Below are positions 32,282 through 40,454 of a stretch of 64,000 bases of DNA, piece after piece. How positions within the stretch are numbered: position 1 is the stretch's first letter; each line of letters opens with the position of its first letter. Both the position numbers and the translations under genes were made by a program. Location: NCBI GenBank assembly GCA_035629935.1, contig DASQLQ010000031.1:4259-68258 (forward strand), read 5' to 3'. Origin of the DNA: DASQLQ01 sp035629935 (GTDB taxonomy: Bacteria > Actinomycetota > CADDZG01 > WHSQ01). The notes beneath the pieces are model-generated. The model saw only the letters and a list, made by a program, of their open reading frames with translations, made no database searches and was not told the DNA's origin.

Positions 32282-33163
32282 ATGAGACCTCGCGTCGCGA
32301 TCGTTGCTACGGAACCAGAGCTTCGTCTTGCTGCCGCGAAGGCATTCGATGCGGCTCCAGCGGAGTGGAAGGTATGCCTTTTCGACCAGGCCCCCCCGGA
32401 TGCCGACGCCGTCGTCGTATGTGATGACGTTCATGCCGACGGGATCCGATTCGACCCCACCGATCCTGCCGGAGTCGTAACGGAAGTGGCGCGTGCCCTC
32501 ACACGACCCGTTCCCGGCCGATCGGTTTTCGTTGTTGGAGCTTGTGGGGGAGCCGGCACGACTTCGGTATCGCTGCATCTGGCCAGGGCGTTGGGGAGGC
32601 ATGGTTCGGTTTGCTACCTCGAATCGGATCCCAATCGTGGGGCTCGACATCGTCTCGGTCTCCCGGAGGAGGCCCCAGCGTGGGACGTGGTCGGAAAGGA
32701 CACTGAGTCACTTCTCCGCGCGGCGATCCCGGTCGAAGGGTCTTTCCGTGTCCTACTTATGCCCGACGGAAAAGACCGGAGCGATGGGGGCAAGGTAAGA
32801 GGACGCTGCGAAGAACGCTTCACTCGAGTCGTGGTCGATGTTGGCGCGGGACCGCCGAGCGGATCTCTCACCGACGCTCTGGCGATCCTGGTGCTGACTC
32901 CATCGCTCGTCAGTGCCCGGCGTGCCCGCGAGCTACTCGCGGAATCACCTGATGTGAAGTGGGCCATCGTTACGAACCGCGTTGGCCCCGGTAGCGAAGC
33001 GAATACGCGGATGCTCGAACGCGTGCTCGAACGCCGCATCACTCTCGAGCTTCCGTGTACCCCGGCCCTCCGGGATCGAGAAGACGAGTGCCGCCTCCTC
33101 GGGTCTTGGTCGCGCTGGTCTTCTCGTCTGGATCGCCTGGCGCACGCAGTAGCGAAAACATGA
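32282..33163 (+). CDS. CpaE/Ssd-like MinD-family ATPase of the Tad locus
   Basis: The 293-residue protein has a receiver-like N-terminal part (about residues 1-75) and a MinD-type P-loop domain, VVGACGGAGTTSVSLHLARALG, ending in helical ALRDREDE...LDRLAHAV. In MinD enzymes the deviant Walker A has two lysines; here the signature position reads ACGGAGTTS, without a lysine before the threonine, so ATP hydrolysis may be lost. It is the first gene of the Tad-like cluster and its stop overlaps the CpaF start (ATGA). CpaE places the secretion complex at a cell position. Confidence 0.83.
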   Translation: MRPRVAIVATEPELRLAAAKAFDAAPAEWKVCLFDQAPPDADAVVVCDDVHADGIRFDPTDPAGVVTEVARALTRPVPGRSVFVVGACGGAGTTSVSLHLARALGRHGSVCYLESDPNRGARHRLGLPEEAPAWDVVGKDTESLLRAAIPVEGSFRVLLMPDGKDRSDGGKVRGRCEERFTRVVVDVGAGPPSGSLTDALAILVLTPSLVSARRARELLAESPDVKWAIVTNRVGPGSEANTRMLERVLERRITLELPCTPALRDREDECRLLGSWSRWSSRLDRLAHAVAKT

Positions 33164-34197
33164 CCACCGAACTCCTTCCCTTGGCCTACGCGAATCACCA
33201 GATCGCCGAACTCGACGCCGCCGCTCGGAGACTTGCCCTTCGAGAGCTCGCGATCAATTCGACATCCACAGAAGATGTGGCGATGTCGGTAGCGAGCGCC
33301 GCCGATGCGATAGATGGGTTCGGGGTCCTGACGGCGCTGATGGGCGATCCGTCGGTCACGGACATCTTGGTCAACGGCCCCGGAGAGGTCTGGGTCGAAC
33401 GGGACGGCGTACTCGAGTCGGCCGAAGTTTCCTTCCAGACCCACGAAGAGTTGTCACTGTTCGTGAGACGCATCTTGGACGGGTCGGGAGTGTCCATAGA
33501 TGTGATGCATCCCATCGCCGACGCTCGTTTGCTAGACGGTTCTCGGATGCATGTTGTCCTGCCTCCCGCAGCGCCGGACGGGCCACTCGTGTCGATCCGA
33601 CGGTTTCCACAGCGGCCGTGGTCTCTCGATGATCTGGTGGGATTCGAGATGTTGCGGCCGGATGAGGCTCGAACCCTGGCTTCGATGTGTGCCGACCGAC
33701 GCACGATCGCGATCAGCGGCGGTACCGGATCGGGCAAGACGACCCTCTTGAACGCGTTGCTTGGGACCATCGACTCATCTGAGCGGGTGGTCTTGATCGA
33801 GGAAACGCCGGAGCTTCGACCTCGCTGTCCTCACAGAGTGTCGCTCTTGACAAGGGGAGCCAATCTCGAAGGAGCGGGGACCATCGACGCGAGCGAGCTT
33901 CTTCGAGCGGCCCTCAGGATGCGACCGGACAGGATCGTTGTTGGAGAGGTGCGGGGGGTGGAGGCATCTATCGCGTTGCAGGCGATGTCCACGGGGCACC
34001 CGGGGTCCATGGTGACGATCCACGCGGATTCCCCCTCAGGCGCGCTCGAACGTATGACGCGTCTCGTTCTGCAAGCCTCCCCCGGAGCAACGGAGAGCGG
34101 ATTGCGCGAGACCGTCAACCGTTGCTTCGAGATCGTCGTGCAACTCGACCGAAGCGAGGGGCGGAGACGTGTGGTCGCGATCGAAGAACACAGATAG
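33160..34197 (+). CDS. CpaF/TadA-type secretion ATPase
   Basis: The ATG at 33160 overlaps the cpaE stop and gives 345 residues, usual for CpaF lacking the long N-terminal arm. It shows DPSVTDILVNGPGEVWVERDG, the Walker A ISGGTGSGKTTLLNALLG, Asp box VLIEETPEL, Walker B RMRPDRIVVGEVRGVEA and the His box TGHPGSMVTIHADSP. It powers assembly of Flp pili or a similar fibre from the cytoplasmic face. The downstream gene overlaps its last nine codons in another frame. Confidence 0.93.
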   Translation: MTTELLPLAYANHQIAELDAAARRLALRELAINSTSTEDVAMSVASAADAIDGFGVLTALMGDPSVTDILVNGPGEVWVERDGVLESAEVSFQTHEELSLFVRRILDGSGVSIDVMHPIADARLLDGSRMHVVLPPAAPDGPLVSIRRFPQRPWSLDDLVGFEMLRPDEARTLASMCADRRTIAISGGTGSGKTTLLNALLGTIDSSERVVLIEETPELRPRCPHRVSLLTRGANLEGAGTIDASELLRAALRMRPDRIVVGEVRGVEASIALQAMSTGHPGSMVTIHADSPSGALERMTRLVLQASPGATESGLRETVNRCFEIVVQLDRSEGRRRVVAIEEHR

Positions 34198-35122
34198 ATC
34201 ACTGGCTTCAGCTCTCGATTCATTGGCGAGCGAGATCCGATCGGGGGTTCCGGTCAGGTCGAGCTTGTCGGTATGGCATCGCAGCGTTGGCGACGACCTG
34301 AGGCCGTCGCTGTTGTGTTTGAGGGACCTCCTTGCATTGGGGCTGTCACCCGCGGCGGCGTTCACCGGGGGAGGGGCGAGCCATGAGTCCTTGCGCGAAC
34401 TCGGGCGCTTGCTTCTTCCACTACTGGAGCAGCACGAGAGCGCGGGCGGGGGCCTGGCTGGAGCCCTGCATCAGACGGCCATGTGGCTGCGCCAACGGTC
34501 TGATGGGCTCGAGGAAGCCCGGGCGAGCGTCGCGGGAGCCAAGCTGTCGGCCCGCCTGGTAGCGGCGTTGCCACTGCTTTTTCTGCCGCTCGCACCGCTT
34601 GGTCGGGCGCCAATGTTCGATCGCACGGGGGTGGCCATACTCGTGGCGGGTGCTTTGTTGGCGATCGTGGGGATGAGATGGATCGGGTCGCTCATCCCCT
34701 CTCCACCGGATCCTCATGACCCCTTGGATCGTTTCGCCAGAGAGATCGCACTGTCGCTGCGCGCCGGGATGGCGATCGGCCCGGCATTGTCCGCAGCGGC
34801 TGTCGTGGCCGGTCCCTCGTTGGCGAGCGCATCCCGCCGGGTTGCTCTTGGGTGCTCGTGGGGAGCCGTGTTGGGACAGAACGCGGATCCGTTCCTACGT
34901 TCAGTCGCTGCGATCTTTGATCGAGGGGATCGTCTTGGCCTTCCCGTGGCAACTTCTCTGGAAGAGCTCGCGGACCAGCGGAGAGACTCAAGAGCGCGGA
35001 TGTTCACCGCGCGGTTGCGCCGGGCTCCGGTGCTGATGGTGGTTCCACTGACCCTGTGCGTTCTGCCGTCGTTCGGCTTCCTGGCACTCGGCCCCTTTCT
35101 AAGGGGCCTCGTTAACGGTTGA
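34169..35122 (+). CDS. TadB-TadC fusion, inner-membrane platform protein
   Basis: The 317-residue protein contains two type II secretion F-like halves in one chain. The first (about 10-120, SLASALDSLASEIRSGVPVRSSL and LLEQHESAGGGLAGALHQTA) resembles TadB and the second (about 190-280, FAREIALSLRAGMAIGPALSAAA and LGLPVATSLEELADQRRDS) resembles TadC. Hydrophobic segments lie near 135-175 and 290-312. Most Tad systems, including that of mycobacteria, use separate tadB and tadC genes of about 260-320 residues each; here both halves are shortened and joined. It starts at a GTG inside cpaF. Confidence 0.8.
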   Translation: MWSRSKNTDRSLASALDSLASEIRSGVPVRSSLSVWHRSVGDDLRPSLLCLRDLLALGLSPAAAFTGGGASHESLRELGRLLLPLLEQHESAGGGLAGALHQTAMWLRQRSDGLEEARASVAGAKLSARLVAALPLLFLPLAPLGRAPMFDRTGVAILVAGALLAIVGMRWIGSLIPSPPDPHDPLDRFAREIALSLRAGMAIGPALSAAAVVAGPSLASASRRVALGCSWGAVLGQNADPFLRSVAAIFDRGDRLGLPVATSLEELADQRRDSRARMFTARLRRAPVLMVVPLTLCVLPSFGFLALGPFLRGLVNG

Positions 35123-35137
35123 GTCCATGGCACCCTA

Positions 35138-35298
35138 GTGGCGTGTCGCACAACATGTCGCCCGTTTTCCCGGCGAAGCCGCGGCGCCTCGCGGCGTTCT
35201 CAGTCGGGCACGTACCTAAAGGTACGCACCCTCCTTGCGGCCTTGCGATGCTTGCGTTTCGCGCTCGAAAACAGGACTCACGTTATGCGACACGCCAC
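35138..35298. repeat. 161-bp imperfect palindrome in the Tad locus
   Basis: The ends are perfect 13-base complements, GTGGCGTGTCGCA and TGCGACACGCCAC. The centre is GTACC-TAAA-GGTAC. Between them the arms are partly complementary (for example CGTTTTC with GAAAACA and GGGC with GCACCC), so the unit could fold into one long interrupted hairpin. It lies between the tadBC-like gene and a DUF192 lipoprotein whose first codon follows 6 bases after. It resembles a MITE or palindromic unit; no target duplication was found. Confidence 0.65.
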
Positions 35299-35304
35299 AG
35301 GCGG

Positions 35305-35817
35305 ATGTTTCGCACAGTCCTCGTGGTCGTCGTGCTTGCGCTCGTCACCGCGTCCTGCGATGGAGCAGGAAGAGTGGCCGAACAGGAGAAGGGAACGCTC
35401 TGCGATCCCGTGGACCCGCTTCCCTCTCCCGCCCCCGACTTCCCACCCGCTCGAGCTCTGATCGATAGCGGCGAAGACTCGGTGCTCGTCGACCTCGTGA
35501 TCGCGGAAAGCGACGAGCAACACCAGTTCGGGCTGATGTTCCGCGAGGAGTTCCCGGAAGACTGCGGCATGGCGTTCCTGTTCTTTGAGGAGCATCGTGG
35601 TGGGTTCTGGATGAAGAACACACTGATCCCGCTCTCGATCGCGTATTTCGATGAGGAAGGGGAGATCCTAGCCATCCTCGACATGGAGCCATGTGAGAAA
35701 GACCCTTGCGAGGTCTATGACCCCGGCGTTTCTTACAGCGGGGCGCTCGAGGTCAATCAAGGTCGTTTCGAAGACTGGGGCGTCGAGGTCGGAGACGAGA
35801 TCGAAATAACCCGCTAG
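35305..35817 (+). CDS. DUF192 domain lipoprotein
   Basis: The ATG at 35305 gives 170 residues with a lipoprotein-like signal (MFRTVLVVVVLALVTASC, Cys18). The rest is a DUF192 domain: VDLVIAESDEQHQFGLMFREEFPEDCGMAFLFFEEHRGGFWMKNTLIPLSIAYFDEEGEI and PCEKDPCEVYDPGVSYSGALEVNQGRFEDWGVEVGDEI. DUF192 proteins are small secreted beta-barrels of unknown role. Longer reading frames upstream run through the palindrome and are not protein-like. Its place inside the Tad cluster looks like an insertion with the palindrome. Confidence 0.85.
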   Translation: MFRTVLVVVVLALVTASCDGAGRVAEQEKGTLCDPVDPLPSPAPDFPPARALIDSGEDSVLVDLVIAESDEQHQFGLMFREEFPEDCGMAFLFFEEHRGGFWMKNTLIPLSIAYFDEEGEILAILDMEPCEKDPCEVYDPGVSYSGALEVNQGRFEDWGVEVGDEIEITR

Positions 35818-35913
35818 CCGTTCCGAGTGGCGCGCGTCATAGCGAGCTGCCGCACCACCCGATGAGATAGCAGCACAGCCGGCGTCGGGCCGGTCTCGAT
35901 CGGGAGGTGCACA

Positions 35914-36090
35914 GTGCAACGGTTTCACTCGCTTTTCGTATCCCAAACTGGTCAAACGACAGCCGAGTACGCGCTCGTCCTTTTAGTTGCCGGTTTGGTC
36001 GTCGGTGTCTTCGCGGCCTTCGTGAAGTCCGGAGCGCTTGACGAAGTTTTCCAGCACGTGGTCAAGGGGTTGGTCGAGCGCGCGATCTAG
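35914..36090 (+). CDS. DUF4244 small Flp-pilin-like protein
   Basis: This 58-residue protein was read directly from the bases; it starts at a GTG with GGGAGG at 6-base spacing. It has a short basic leader, then GQTTAEYALVLLVAGLVVG, where the Glu-Tyr pair after the Thr-Thr matches Flp pilins, and a 20-residue hydrophobic helix followed by an amphipathic tail. Actinobacteria have this DUF4244 gene between tadC and tadE. It is probably the fibre subunit of the Tad-like machine. Confidence 0.85.
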   Translation: MQRFHSLFVSQTGQTTAEYALVLLVAGLVVGVFAAFVKSGALDEVFQHVVKGLVERAI

Positions 36091-36098
36091 GTCTCGAC

Positions 36099-36485
36099 GT
36101 GTTGGCCGAGATGAATGATCGAGAGACTGGGCAAGCAACGATCGAGCTCGTTCTTTGCTTGCCTTTCGCGATCCTTCTGATCGCATTCGTGATCCAAGTC
36201 GGGCTCGTAGGTGTGGAGCAGATCCGACTCTGGCACGCGGCCCGAGAGGCCGTCCGTATCGCGTCTGTCGATGGTGACCCGGAAGCGATACGGGCGGCGG
36301 CGGAGAGTTCGGGCCTGGATGATGTCGGACTGACGATCGATCCTCCCGCTCCGAATCGGACACAGGGCGGAGCGGTCAGGGTTGGTCTCAGCCATCATCC
36401 GGACACGTTCGTCCCCTTCGCCGGTTTCTTGCTGTCGAGAATCACTCTTCGAGCCGACGCAACCATGCGCATCGAGCAACCATGA
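36099..36485 (+). CDS. TadE-like pseudopilin
   Basis: The frame encodes 128 residues from a GTG (124 from the ATG at 36111). It has the TadE motif ETGQATIELVLCLPFAILLIAFVIQVGLVG, with the Glu five residues after the cleavage site and a hydrophobic helix, then a small globular domain. TadE-type minor pilins prime or regulate fibre assembly. Four bases overlap with the next gene (ATGA). Confidence 0.85.
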   Translation: MLAEMNDRETGQATIELVLCLPFAILLIAFVIQVGLVGVEQIRLWHAAREAVRIASVDGDPEAIRAAAESSGLDDVGLTIDPPAPNRTQGGAVRVGLSHHPDTFVPFAGFLLSRITLRADATMRIEQP

Positions 36486-37186
36486 CCTTGCTGATCGCCG
36501 GCATGTGCACGCTGGTGTGCCTGGTCGTCGGCTCGTTCGCGATCGACGTGACATCGACATACGCGCAAAAGGCCCGCGCCCAGACTGCAGCCGATGCGGC
36601 GGCGCTGGCCGCCGTGGCGGAAGCCACGCCCTATGGAACGGGCGACCCCAGGTCCGCCGCCGTGAGATTCGCCGAGCTGAACGGAGCTCGATTGACGAAC
36701 TGTCTGTGTGACCAGGGAGCGACCGCTGTGCAGGTGACGGTCTCGGTCGAGGGTGTGGTGGCACGCGCCCGGGCCGTGTTCGAACCGGACCTCATGGGAC
36801 CCGGGCTGCCTTCTTTCACTGGTCTTCATCCCTCCTTGCGCCGTGCTGTAGATCGGCTGCTCGCTGGAGCAGGAGGATCCGTGAGCCTCGTATCCGGGTT
36901 CCGATCGAGTGCGGACCAGGCTCTGCTGTGGGAAACGGCTCTGGACCGGTATGGCGACCCGGAGGTGGCCGATGATTGGGTTGCGCGGCCGGGAACGTCG
37001 ATGCACGAACGGGGACTGGCCGTCGATCTGAGCGGCGACTTGGATCGAGCAGCATCCCTGGTTCGAGAGCTGGGTCTACCCCTTATCCGTCCACTGGCCA
37101 ACGAACCGTGGCATTTCCAGCTGAGTCCTGATCACATCCGGAGTCACTCGGGCGAAGTTGGGGTAGATGTAACTGATGGCGACTAG
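36482..37186 (+). CDS. TadG-like pseudopilin fused to a VanY-type D,D-carboxypeptidase
   Basis: The 234-residue protein joins two modules. Residues 1-105 are TadG/Rv3654c-like: a hydrophobic N-terminal helix (LLIAGMCTLVCLVVGSFAIDV) and AQKARAQTAADAAALAAVA. Residues 110-225 are an M15B peptidase: SGFRSSADQ near 138, the zinc motif SMHERGLAVD with His175 and Asp182, and EPWHFQ with His211. M15B enzymes cut the terminal D-Ala of cell-wall stem peptides. The fusion puts a wall hydrolase on a pilin of the Tad machine. The downstream gene overlaps by 11 bases. Confidence 0.83.
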   Translation: MTLLIAGMCTLVCLVVGSFAIDVTSTYAQKARAQTAADAAALAAVAEATPYGTGDPRSAAVRFAELNGARLTNCLCDQGATAVQVTVSVEGVVARARAVFEPDLMGPGLPSFTGLHPSLRRAVDRLLAGAGGSVSLVSGFRSSADQALLWETALDRYGDPEVADDWVARPGTSMHERGLAVDLSGDLDRAASLVRELGLPLIRPLANEPWHFQLSPDHIRSHSGEVGVDVTDGD

Positions 37187-38747
37187 ATCACCCAACCAGA
37201 TCCTCGAAGACGTCTCTTCTCGTTTCCAACGGGCGGAAGCAGACTTCCATCGTGCCTATTGGGATTCGCAGATCGAGGTCAACGCGGACAACGACCGCCG
37301 CCGAGAAGAGCTAGAGCTCGAAGTCAGACGGCTCAAGGGGGATCGGGACATCTACGAGATGGTGGGCGAAGCGCTCGAGGATGAGGTTCACGACCCGGTC
37401 GTTAAGCGTCAGCTCGAGATCCTGAGGCTCTCGCTAACGGCAAACCAGATGGACGAGAAGGACCGGGCTGAGGTCGTTCGTCTGGGGAGCATGATCGAGA
37501 GTGACTTCGCCTCTTTCCGCGCTCAGGTCGGTCGTTCGTCGTTCAGCGATAACGAGATCGAGGAGGTGCTTCGAACCTCCAACGACAGCGCCTACCGTCA
37601 GGAGGTCTGGGCGGCGTCGAAGCAGGTCGGGAATCGCGTTGCGGGACCCGTCCGCGAGTTGGTCCGTCTTCGGAATCGCGTCGCTCGCGACCTCGGTTTC
37701 ATCGACTACTACCGGATGGCACTGGAACTCCAAGAGTTGTCGGAGGAATGGCTGTTCGAGCGTCTCGACGAGCTCGATGAGGTTACGGTCGCCCCCTTTG
37801 CGCAGTGGAAGACGACCGTCGATCGATCGCTGTCCGAGCGATTCGGCACCGACGGGTTGATGCCATGGCATTACTCCGATCCGTTCTTCCAACACGCCCC
37901 CCCGGACGGGCGGCTAACCCTCGATGGGTATTTCGCAGATGCGGTGGCACCGGCACTGGCCGAAAGGACGTTCGCGGGGTGGGACATCGACATCTCGAAC
38001 ATCTTGAAGGCGAGCGATCTGTATCCACGTGAGCTCAAGTGTCAGCACGCGTTCTGCATGGACATAGATCGTTCGGGTGACATCCGGATCCTCGCAAACG
38101 TCGTGCCCGGCGAGCGATGGATCGAAGTCATGCTTCACGAGTCCGGGCATGCCGCTTACGACGCCGAGATCGATCCCGACCTTCCCTGGGTCCTGCGCCG
38201 GGCGGCGCATACATTCGTAACCGAAGCGATCGCGATCTTGTCGGGGGATCTACTCAGAGATCCGCTGTGGCTGACTCGGATCGCCGGCGTGGCCAAGTCG
38301 GATGTCGAGGCGATCTCGTCGCAATTGCGCGCTGCCCGAGCGGCCCAGAAACTGACTTTCGTCAGGTGGGGTCTGCTCATGTGCCACTTCGAGCGTGACC
38401 TCTACTCCGATCCAGAGATCGATCTGGACAGTCGCTGGTGGGAGCTCGTCGAACGGTTCCAACTCGTGTCCCCGCCGCACGATCCCCCTCCGGGGGCGTG
38501 GGCCTCGAAGATCCACCTTGCAGTCGCGCCGGTCTACTACCACAACTACCTCTTGGGAGAGATGCTCGCGGCTCAGTTGCGAGCGACCGTCGAGAGCCAA
38601 AGTGGGGACCTGGCAGGCAACAACGCGGCCGGGCGATTCTTGGTCGAACGGGTCTTTCGCCACGGACAACTCATGCGGTGGGATGCGTTGGTGGAATCTG
38701 CGACCGGAGGTCGTTTGTCTCCAGCCTCATTCGCTGCTTATCTCTAA
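37176..38747 (+). CDS. M3/M2-like gluzincin metallopeptidase
   Basis: The 523-residue protein is largely helical with the zinc motif HESGH at 321-325 and a third ligand Glu near 348 in FVTEAIAILSG. The coiled-coil-like N-terminal 130 residues and the pattern HAFCMDIDRSGDIRILANVVPGERWIEVMLHESGH match M3 oligoendopeptidases and the related M2 group. No signal peptide is present, so it should degrade peptides in the cytoplasm. Its start overlaps the TadG-VanY gene. Confidence 0.83.
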   Translation: MATRSPNQILEDVSSRFQRAEADFHRAYWDSQIEVNADNDRRREELELEVRRLKGDRDIYEMVGEALEDEVHDPVVKRQLEILRLSLTANQMDEKDRAEVVRLGSMIESDFASFRAQVGRSSFSDNEIEEVLRTSNDSAYRQEVWAASKQVGNRVAGPVRELVRLRNRVARDLGFIDYYRMALELQELSEEWLFERLDELDEVTVAPFAQWKTTVDRSLSERFGTDGLMPWHYSDPFFQHAPPDGRLTLDGYFADAVAPALAERTFAGWDIDISNILKASDLYPRELKCQHAFCMDIDRSGDIRILANVVPGERWIEVMLHESGHAAYDAEIDPDLPWVLRRAAHTFVTEAIAILSGDLLRDPLWLTRIAGVAKSDVEAISSQLRAARAAQKLTFVRWGLLMCHFERDLYSDPEIDLDSRWWELVERFQLVSPPHDPPPGAWASKIHLAVAPVYYHNYLLGEMLAAQLRATVESQSGDLAGNNAAGRFLVERVFRHGQLMRWDALVESATGGRLSPASFAAYL

Positions 38748-38752
38748 GCCGG

Positions 38753-39628
38753 TTACAGACTTCCGTTCTCGCGGAAGCGCTTGTAGATCGAACTCGCGGA
38801 TGGGGAGATGAAGACGACGCTTGCTGCGCCGACACTCCCGGTACTCGCTGGGACCGTGACGTTGTTCACGTTCTTGGGTGGTACCTGAGAAGCGAGAACC
38901 GCCAACCGGAAGAGCTCGTCCGACGACATGTCGAAGCTTGCGAACTTCTTCGTGAGAGCGATCCAATTGAGCAGCTCGGCGGGGTTCAATGCCACGTCCT
39001 CACGCAGCTTTCGCAACATCGAGATCATGTAGGTCCCATGATTCGTCGTCCGTGCCAGGTCTCCGGTTCCGAACGAGTGGCGCGTTCGCAGGTACGCCAG
39101 AGACGATTTGTGTCCCAGGTTCTGCTTCCCGGCCGGAAGGTGCGCACCCGATCCAGTTGGATCGTCGATGGAGTGGGGGAGGTTCACAGTCACGCGTCCC
39201 AGGCCATCGATGATCCCCATGAAACCTTCGAAGCCGGTCATGACCCAGTAGTCGATCTTTATGCCGGTGAGTCCCTCGAGCGTGCGGGCAAGGTTCTCCG
39301 GACCGCTGACGAGCATCGCCTCGTTCATCTTTGAGGTTCCCTGCCCCGGGATGTTGACCCACGAGTCACGCGGGAAGTTGAGGATCCCCCCCCTCATAGT
39401 GTCTGTGTTGATCCCCACTATGTGGATCGCGTCGGCGCGTGAGTTGCGAGGGTTGCCTTCGCGAGAGTCGTTGCCGATCACCAGCACGAAGATCTTTCCG
39501 CGGTTTGGCTGGAACTGTTCGTGCATCCGACCGACGAGGACCGGGGCCGTTACGGCCGGACCTACCAGCGAGAGAAACGCGATCGTGCTCGCAAGGAAAG
39601 TTGCGAGCAGTGCGGCTCGCTTCCTCAT
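38753..39628 (-). CDS. LytR-CpsA-Psr (LCP) family protein
   Basis: The start at 39628 overlaps the stop of the upstream gene (ATGA) and gives 291 residues with an N-terminal membrane anchor (about residues 5-28). The LCP core is present: GNDSREGNPRNSRADAIHIVGINTD, GGILNFPRDSWVNIPGQGTSKMNEA, LEGLTGIKIDYWVMTGFEGF and SSLAYLRTRHSFGTGDLART. LCP enzymes attach teichoic acids, arabinogalactan or other glycans to peptidoglycan from lipid-linked precursors on the outer face of the membrane. Confidence 0.92.
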   Translation of the reverse strand: MRKRAALLATFLASTIAFLSLVGPAVTAPVLVGRMHEQFQPNRGKIFVLVIGNDSREGNPRNSRADAIHIVGINTDTMRGGILNFPRDSWVNIPGQGTSKMNEAMLVSGPENLARTLEGLTGIKIDYWVMTGFEGFMGIIDGLGRVTVNLPHSIDDPTGSGAHLPAGKQNLGHKSSLAYLRTRHSFGTGDLARTTNHGTYMISMLRKLREDVALNPAELLNWIALTKKFASFDMSSDELFRLAVLASQVPPKNVNNVTVPASTGSVGAASVVFISPSASSIYKRFRENGSL

Positions 39629-40290
39629 GTTCGTGGACCCTGCGAAACGTCGAAGCCGATGATCTTCCAGGTGCTTTTCGTCTTGTCGAGCCACAATGTA
39701 GATCTGTGCTTGAACGCAGTGCGATGACCGTCCTTCATGACGGTCCCGGAGACCTTGACGCTCGCCGCGGCGGTCTTCGCCCCGACGACCGAGATGCCGA
39801 TCCGGGCACTACGCTTCTTGATCTGGACTTCCTCGAGACCGGGAGGGAGTCCGATCTTCTTCGCCAGAGCGGTGCTCCCCGCAGCCGCCTCAAAGCGCGC
39901 GCGAACGACCTGCTTCGCGCGGCCGGGCTCGAGGAACATCGCGTCGTAGACGTCTCTGACGAGCAGTGCGAGTGGCTCGCGCTGGGCTTTCACCTGAGCT
40001 TTGGCTTTGGCCCCCATGTGTCCGACGCCGGCTCCGCCGGCCGGAAAGGTGCGGACCTCCCAATCGGCCTGAGCAACTCCCGGCGGCGCAAGCGTCCGTG
40101 GGACGGAGGTCGTACTGCTCGTTCTGGTCGGGAGGTACAAGAAGAGGGCGTAGACCATCGCCGCAGTGAGCGCGACTGCAACTGGCCACACCAGACGTCG
40201 TTGGCTCGAAGCCACAACGCTCAAAAGACCCTCCTCCTTTAGCCCTGAACGAGTATGGCGAAGGTAGGTCGCGAAATGACGGATATCCAC
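39625..40290 (-). CDS. Membrane-anchored protein of unknown function
   Basis: The GTG-initiated frame gives 221 residues with one membrane helix near residues 34-52 (VWPVAVALTAAMVYALFLYLP). The outside part has a helical segment and a C-terminal alpha/beta domain (ARIGISVVGAKTAAASVKVSGTVMKDG, STLWLDKTKSTWKIIGFDV) that looks like an NTF2/Mce-associated fold. It is translationally coupled to the LCP gene, so it probably works at the same cell-wall step. Confidence 0.65.
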   Translation of the reverse strand: MDIRHFATYLRHTRSGLKEEGLLSVVASSQRRLVWPVAVALTAAMVYALFLYLPTRTSSTTSVPRTLAPPGVAQADWEVRTFPAGGAGVGHMGAKAKAQVKAQREPLALLVRDVYDAMFLEPGRAKQVVRARFEAAAGSTALAKKIGLPPGLEEVQIKKRSARIGISVVGAKTAAASVKVSGTVMKDGHRTAFKHRSTLWLDKTKSTWKIIGFDVSQGPRT

Positions 40291-40454
40291 ACCCGTACAG
40301 ACGCACGACCGACCCCCGGCTATGCACTAAACCCTTCTCTTCGGCGGGGAACAAGGCCGGTTTAGGATGGCCAACCAAAATCCACTAAGTAATTCGGGTA
40401 GTCGCCTGCCGCTCGTGCGGTGGGGGCGCCATCCCATAAAGAAGGAAGGGGAGT

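Noticed and set aside
35138..35298. Integron attC site
   Set aside because: The palindrome has GCACAAC and GTTATGC near its arms, loosely like R''/R' boxes, but GTTRRRY is not met, the outer 13-bp arms do not fit, and no integrase or cassette array is present.
35119..35304. N-terminal extension of the DUF192 protein
   Set aside because: The frame reads through the palindrome; the residues are Pro/Arg-rich and the lipoprotein signal begins at 35305.
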